DNA from: a bacterium UBA2219
GTDB taxonomy: Bacteria; Desulfobacterota; Deferrimicrobia; Deferrimicrobiales; Deferrimicrobiaceae
DNA length: 33,765 nt
NCBI GenBank assembly: GCA_002327765.1
Contig: DCUH01000031.1
Coordinates: forward strand, 1 to 33,765
Direction: 5' to 3'
Positions 30,028 to 33,765 of the stretch are shown here, piece after piece. The position numbers and the translations under genes are program-made. Under the pieces are notes generated by a model, which was not told the DNA's origin, ran no database searches, and saw only the letters and a list, made by a program, of their open reading frames with translations. Each line of letters starts with the position of its first letter. Position 1 is the first letter of the stretch.

Positions 30028-32523
30028 ATGATGAGTCCCCTGGGCGACTTCAGCATGAGCGGTATTCAGATCATCCTGGGCGAGCGTTGGGCGACGGACC
30101 GGGCCGTCGTGGAGCGGCTGCGGTCCCACGATCGGGACCACGGCGCGTTCGATTTCGCCAATGTTCTCGACGTGGTGGACATCTTCGTCGACGGCGCCAA
30201 CATCGGCGCCGCCGCCAGCGCCGACGCCATCGCCTGCCTGACCCGCGACCTGCTCGCCGCCCTGGCCCGCCTCCAGTCGGGCGAAGAGCAGAAGGTGGCG
30301 GTGCCGTTCTACGAGTCGTCCTTCGAGCTGGTGATCCAGCGCGTGGCCCGGCCGACCCCGGCCCTCCCCGCGCCCGGCCGCCGGCCCCGCGCCCGCAAGA
30401 CCGCCGTCGAGGAGCCGAAGGTCCTGGTGACCTTCTTCCGCGGCGGACCTTCTCCTGAGATCCTGCTGCGCAACCACGAGGTCAAGCTGCGCGAGCTGGC
30501 GCGGGCCGTGGCCACCGCCGGCAAGCGGCTGGCGAACCAGATCGTCAAGCTCAACCGCGCGATGGCCGAGGACGCCTTCGTCCGCGACCTGCGGCAGCTC
30601 GCCGAACGGGTCCAGCAGGCCGGCACCGCCCCGAGCCCGATCGGCGAGCCCGAGCGGGCGACGCTGGAGGGGCGCGGCTGGGACCGCATCCCGGCCCGCC
30701 ACGTCCCCACGTTCGTCTTCCGCGGCGACGCCACCTGGAGCGACCTGCTCGGCCCCGCGCTGCCCGACCGCGCCGACCTCGCCGCGCTGCTGTTCCGCGG
30801 CGACCTCGCCGTGTGGGACGGGCCGCGCCGCCGCGCCGTCGGCCGCGGGCACCTGTTCCTGGTGGCCGAGCGGCTGCTCGCCGTGGCCCGCCATCTGCTC
30901 GAGGCCCGCGACAACGGCCGCGCCCCCGCCTCGCTGCGCCTGCAGTGCAACGGCCTGCTGGTCGGCGTGCGCCCGGGGGAGGTCGACGACGAGGTGGTGC
31001 TCTCCTTCGCCGACCGCGTCGACGACCAGGAGCCGGTCACCGTCCTGTTCCGCGATCCCGAGGCGCTGGTCGGCGGCGTGCTGACCCTCGGCGGCGACCT
31101 GCGTCGCGCGATCCTCGAGACCGCCCCGGCCCAGCGCCGCAACCTGCGGCTCCAGGCCTTCACCGCCGAGCTGCGCCGGCTCGCCGCCTGGCGCTCCGAC
31201 CTGATGAGCAAGGCGGTGGTCAACCGCGACCCCGCGGCCTACCGCGTCGAGCCGTTCGGCGAGGCCGAGCCCCAGGACCTCCCGGTGCTGCCGGCGCTGC
31301 TGCTCCACGGCGAGCCGCGTCGCATGCGCTACGTCGAACGCTGGCACCTCGAGGCGGCAGGGCTGGAGCTGGGCTCGACCTACCTCTGCGGCGATCGGCT
31401 GCTCGTCCCCACCACCGACGCGCTGCTGGCCGTCGATCGCGACTCGGGCGAGATGCTCTGGCGGCTGGCGGAGCCGAGCCCCGCCGGGCCGCCCGCCGCC
31501 GTCACCTCGGTGATGGTCGGCAACCGCGGCGTGGCCCGCGTCTCCCCCGGCGGCCGCGTCGGGCTGCTCGAGCTGGACAGCGGGGCCGAGGTCTGGTCGA
31601 CCCGCGTGCGGCCCACCGTGGGACGCCCCACCGGCACCACGCTCGGCAGCGCCCGCGCCCCGCGGCTGATCGTCGTGGCCGAGGGCGCCGCCGCCGAACG
31701 CGGCCTGGTGGCGCTCGACGCGCTCACCGGCGAGGCGCGCTGGCGCTTCGCCGCGCGGCGGGCCACCGAGGACGCGACCTTCGAGTTCCAGCGCGCGGGC
31801 CGGATCCTCGTGGTCGTCTGCGGCGACTCCGCGATCTACGGCCTCGACGCCGACACCGGCGCCACCGTCTGGCGCTTCGCCGACCGCGTGCGCTTCGTGC
31901 TGCGCCCGCGGCTCGCGCGCGACATGGTCGTCGCCGTCGCCGGCCATCCGGGCCGCCCCGGCGCCACGATGTACGCCCTCGACGCCTACTCCGGCCGGCC
32001 GATCTGGAAGCGCGCGATCCCCGGCGCGCCGCTGGCCGCCCCGACGGTCAGTCAGACCGTGGCGGTGGTGGCCACGGCCGACCCCGGCGGCGTGGGACGC
32101 CCCGGCCTCACCGCCGTCGAGACGCTGACCGGCACCCCGCTGTGGCGCCGCAGCCTGCCCGGGCTCGAGCGCGGCTTCTCGGCGCTGCCGATCGACGAAC
32201 GGGTGGTGGTCAACGTCGCCGGCGGCTACGCCGCGGCGCTCGAGGCCCCCTCCGGCGATGTCGCCTGGGAACACCGTTCCGGCGGCGACGCCTCCGACGT
32301 GCCCCAGCGCCTCGAGCCGATCCTGCGCGGCACGACGCTGTTCGTGCCGATGGACACGGTCCAGGTGCTGCGCGCCGACGACGGCGAGGTGGTCCACCGA
32401 CTCGACGACGGCCTGGTCCCCGACTGGGTCCGCGTCGACGAGCGGGCCCACCTGTACGTCGGCGAGCAGTCCGGCCACCTGGCCGCCTACGGCGTCGCCG
32501 CCCGCCTCGCCGTCGTCAAGTAG
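30028..32523 (+). CDS. PQQ-type beta-propeller protein with an unfamiliar N-terminal half
   Basis: 831 residues; ATG at 30028 (in-frame ATG at 30055, MSGIQIILGE, is an alternative). No signal peptide or membrane segment, so probably cytoplasmic. Residues 1-440 show no family I know. They start with FANVLDVVDIFVDGANIGAAAS and contain a helical block around 160-200 and ATLEGRGWDRIPA..FVFRGDATWSDLLG. From about residue 450 the chain has PQQ-repeat-like propeller blades: LLVPTTDALLAVDRDSGEMLWRL, LDALTGEARWRFAARR, YGLDADTGATVWRF, YALDAYSGRPIWKRAI, AVETLTGTPLWRRSL, LEAPSGDVAWEHRSG and LRADDGEVVHRL. Such Trp-containing blades may act as protein-binding platforms rather than binding PQQ. Codon use is strongly C-ending, as in the lamin-tail gene, unlike the first 26 kb. 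Confidence 0.85.
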   Translation: MMSPLGDFSMSGIQIILGERWATDRAVVERLRSHDRDHGAFDFANVLDVVDIFVDGANIGAAASADAIACLTRDLLAALARLQSGEEQKVAVPFYESSFELVIQRVARPTPALPAPGRRPRARKTAVEEPKVLVTFFRGGPSPEILLRNHEVKLRELARAVATAGKRLANQIVKLNRAMAEDAFVRDLRQLAERVQQAGTAPSPIGEPERATLEGRGWDRIPARHVPTFVFRGDATWSDLLGPALPDRADLAALLFRGDLAVWDGPRRRAVGRGHLFLVAERLLAVARHLLEARDNGRAPASLRLQCNGLLVGVRPGEVDDEVVLSFADRVDDQEPVTVLFRDPEALVGGVLTLGGDLRRAILETAPAQRRNLRLQAFTAELRRLAAWRSDLMSKAVVNRDPAAYRVEPFGEAEPQDLPVLPALLLHGEPRRMRYVERWHLEAAGLELGSTYLCGDRLLVPTTDALLAVDRDSGEMLWRLAEPSPAGPPAAVTSVMVGNRGVARVSPGGRVGLLELDSGAEVWSTRVRPTVGRPTGTTLGSARAPRLIVVAEGAAAERGLVALDALTGEARWRFAARRATEDATFEFQRAGRILVVVCGDSAIYGLDADTGATVWRFADRVRFVLRPRLARDMVVAVAGHPGRPGATMYALDAYSGRPIWKRAIPGAPLAAPTVSQTVAVVATADPGGVGRPGLTAVETLTGTPLWRRSLPGLERGFSALPIDERVVVNVAGGYAAALEAPSGDVAWEHRSGGDASDVPQRLEPILRGTTLFVPMDTVQVLRADDGEVVHRLDDGLVPDWVRVDERAHLYVGEQSGHLAAYGVAARLAVVK

Positions 32524-32535
32524 GCCTACCCGCCC

Positions 32536-32585
32536 AGTTCCCGGCAGAACCGCGCGGTCGCAACGCACCGATCCTGCCGGGAACT
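32536..32585. terminator. 12-bp inverted repeat between convergent genes
   Basis: AGTTCCCGGCAG (32536-32547) is the exact reverse complement of CTGCCGGGAACT (32574-32585), with 26 bases between. The inner ACCGCGCGGT could form a second small hairpin. It lies 12 bases after the propeller-gene stop and faces the end of the minus-strand Cys-rich gene, so it may terminate transcription from both sides. No T-tract is present. A binding site is another possibility. Confidence 0.5.
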
Positions 32586-32683
32586 CGCCGGACGAGATGC
32601 AGCACGGCTACGGCTTCGCCACCGACACCTTCATCCGGTCCGGGACCATCCCGGCTGGGACGTCCCAACCTGCGCCCTCGCAA

Positions 32684-33292
32684 TCAGTAGCAGCCCGGCA
32701 GCACGTACGGGTCCGGCGTCCCGTCGATGCACGCGGTGATGTGGGCGGCCGGGGCCGTCGCCGTCGCCTCCCGCGTCCGCCAGCGGACGCAGTTGTGGGT
32801 TCCAGGATTGGGAATCTCCCACCACTGGTTGGGCCAGCAGCCCCCCTCCCCGGGCATGCACGGGTATCCTGGCGTGCACTCGAAACAGGTGCTTGCTGCG
32901 GTCTCCCGGAACGACTCGCAGAACTGTTCTCCCGTGGGCGGATACTCCATGCAACGGGAATGCGGCGGATCTGCTCCGACCGGGACGTGTTCCGTGCCGG
33001 ACCAACGGGCGCAATCGGCATCGGTCTCGCATCTTCCCAACCCGACGAACTGCCAAAGGCCGGAGATGCAGCTCTCGGGAATCCCAGTCCGATAACCGAT
33101 GTCGCGGTCATCCCTCGCGTCGCCGCACGATTCCAGGAGAGTCCGAGAGCCGTTGCAGGGATCTGATGGGGAGTCCGTCTCGGTACAGGCTGGCGCGCAT
33201 GTCCCGAGGACGATCGCCGCTGTCCACAGCACCGGCCGTACGGTGCACCGTGTTCGATCCGTTCGTTCCTTCGTGGTTCGATTGGGGGCCAT
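32684..33292 (-). CDS. Cysteine-rich secreted (lipo)protein
   Basis: 202 residues on the minus strand from the ATG at 33292; AAGGCGAG precedes it, 15 bases after the stop of the upstream partial gene. The N-terminus has basic residues, then VLWTAAIVLGTCAPAC, a signal sequence that may end in a lipobox (Cys 31 or 35). The mature part has about fourteen Cys with short spacing: CETDADCARW, RCMEYPPTGEQFCESF, STCFECTPGYPCMPGEGGCWP and HNCVRW, and ends GCY. DxDC-type loops of this kind are typical of Cys-rich secreted proteins of Myxococcota. No known enzyme motif. Its base composition is lower in GC than the propeller gene next to it. Confidence 0.72.
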   Translation of the reverse strand: MAPNRTTKERTDRTRCTVRPVLWTAAIVLGTCAPACTETDSPSDPCNGSRTLLESCGDARDDRDIGYRTGIPESCISGLWQFVGLGRCETDADCARWSGTEHVPVGADPPHSRCMEYPPTGEQFCESFRETAASTCFECTPGYPCMPGEGGCWPNQWWEIPNPGTHNCVRWRTREATATAPAAHITACIDGTPDPYVLPGCY

Positions 33293-33307
33293 CGCGCCGC
33301 TCGCCTT

Positions 33308-33765
33308 CTAGAACCCGCACGCGGCGTAGGTGCCGCGGCAGTTGCAGCTCCCGCTCCCGTATCCCGAGCCCTCGTTGCAGAAGTCGCGCAGGGCCGCATC
33401 AATTCCATGGCCCTCGAAGGCCATGTGGAAGAAGGCGCCCTGGTGCTGCTGGGAGGGCGGGTATAGAAGTCGATCGGCCGCCATCATGTCGGCGTACAGG
33501 TCCCACCAGATGTCGTCGTAGCGGCCGGATCGCAGCGCACGCATCAGGATCCTCTCGGGGATGCGCCCGCCGAAATGCCGGTACGCCCGGACGCGGAAGA
33601 AGGGGCCGCTGAGACAGCCGGAAGCCGCCGCGCCGCCGCGCGCAGCACGAGCGTCGTCGGCTCGCCGAGCGCACCCTCGGGGACGACCAGCGTCAAGGGA
33701 CCGTACGTCAACTCGCCCCCCAACCGATCAACGGTGGTGGCGGCTAGATCTCGCCCCCCCCCCCT
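33308..33765 (-). pseudogene. ZU5-like protein, 3' part only (5' end off the contig; one apparent frameshift)
   Basis: Minus strand, running off the right end. From the contig edge, one frame reads DLAATTVDRLGGEL-TYGPLTLVV-PEGALGEPTTLVLR. This is a ZU5-like strand pair with the usual (I/V)PxGAL turn. Near 33,610-33,650, in a GCG-rich run, sense switches to a second frame: ASGCLSGPFFRVRAYRHFGG, then RALRSGRYDDIWWDLYADMM and NEGSGYGSGSCNCRGTYAACGF to the TAG at 33308-33310. The second frame includes Cys-rich and Gly/Ser-rich sequence. The shift may be a real disruption or a base error near the low-quality contig end. The gene precedes the Cys-rich gene by 15 bases and is probably in one operon with it. 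Confidence 0.55.

Noticed and set aside
24884..30031. Very long open frame on the plus strand with Arg/Pro/Ala-rich translation
   Set aside because: It is a shadow frame of the genes in the real frames. Its translation is extremely Arg-rich without motifs, as expected from GC-rich third positions.
29632..32568. A 978-codon minus-strand frame opposite the propeller gene
   Set aside because: Shadow frame; the plus strand has recognisable PQQ-type blades and this strand none.
1..33765. Mobile elements, integrases, CRISPR repeats, tRNA or rRNA genes, phage genes
   Set aside because: None were seen on either strand by eye; a dedicated search would be needed to exclude degenerate tRNA or small RNA genes.

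Overview
The window looks like an environmental (metagenomic) contig made of two unlike parts joined near position 26,600. No rRNA, tRNA, CRISPR array, transposase or integrase was seen.

Part A (1 to about 26,600) comes from a GC-rich Gram-negative bacterium. It carries many lipoproteins with clear lipoboxes, an AsmA-family protein, heptose epimerase (hldD), a lipid A phosphoethanolamine transferase (eptA-like) and an outer-membrane barrel. The style is deltaproteobacterial, but I cannot place it taxonomically without searches. (1) 1-7461: the 3' end of an arylsulfatase gene, then a closely packed run of envelope genes (polytopic membrane protein, DUF202, lipoprotein, DUF4105 protein, alpha/beta-hydrolase lipoprotein, two paralogous repeat proteins flanking a DUF3313-type lipoprotein). 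The run ends at a textbook terminator with a 13-bp stem. (2) 7484-12098: a large AsmA-like protein and a cysteine-rich 4Fe-4S protein. (3) 12188-12541: a decayed response-regulator receiver remnant. (4) 12734-19860: seven tightly spaced, mostly uncharacterised exported proteins: a TPR-like lipoprotein, two coiled-coil or helical secreted proteins, a FecR-domain protein and three tandem paralogous lipoproteins. This is the most interesting intact locus. (5) 19865-21217 (minus): an APC-family permease. (6) 21372-24428: a small hypothetical protein, hldD and eptA, the last two being LPS modification genes. (7) 24481-25322 (minus): an Ala/Lys-rich lipoprotein and a mini LysM protein. (8) 25485-26597: a beta-barrel gene and the N-terminal two thirds of an MscS channel.

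Part B (about 26,600-33,765) is richer in C-ending codons (GGC, CGC, GCC, CTC) and has Myxococcota-like protein architecture. It holds the C-terminal half of a subtilisin-like protease (catalytic Ser, P-domain, PKD) ending in a MYXO-CTERM-like sorting signal. This runs in frame into a lipoprotein with three lamin-tail domains. Then come a PQQ-type beta-propeller protein with an unfamiliar N-terminal half, a cysteine-rich secreted protein (minus) and the 3' end of a ZU5-like gene running off the contig.

The MscS-protease join falls inside both domains and leaves each incomplete. A misassembly at a short stretch of similar sequence (the window reads VFGVAPGNDID there) is the most economical explanation, so Parts A and B should be interpreted as separate genomes until read mapping says otherwise.
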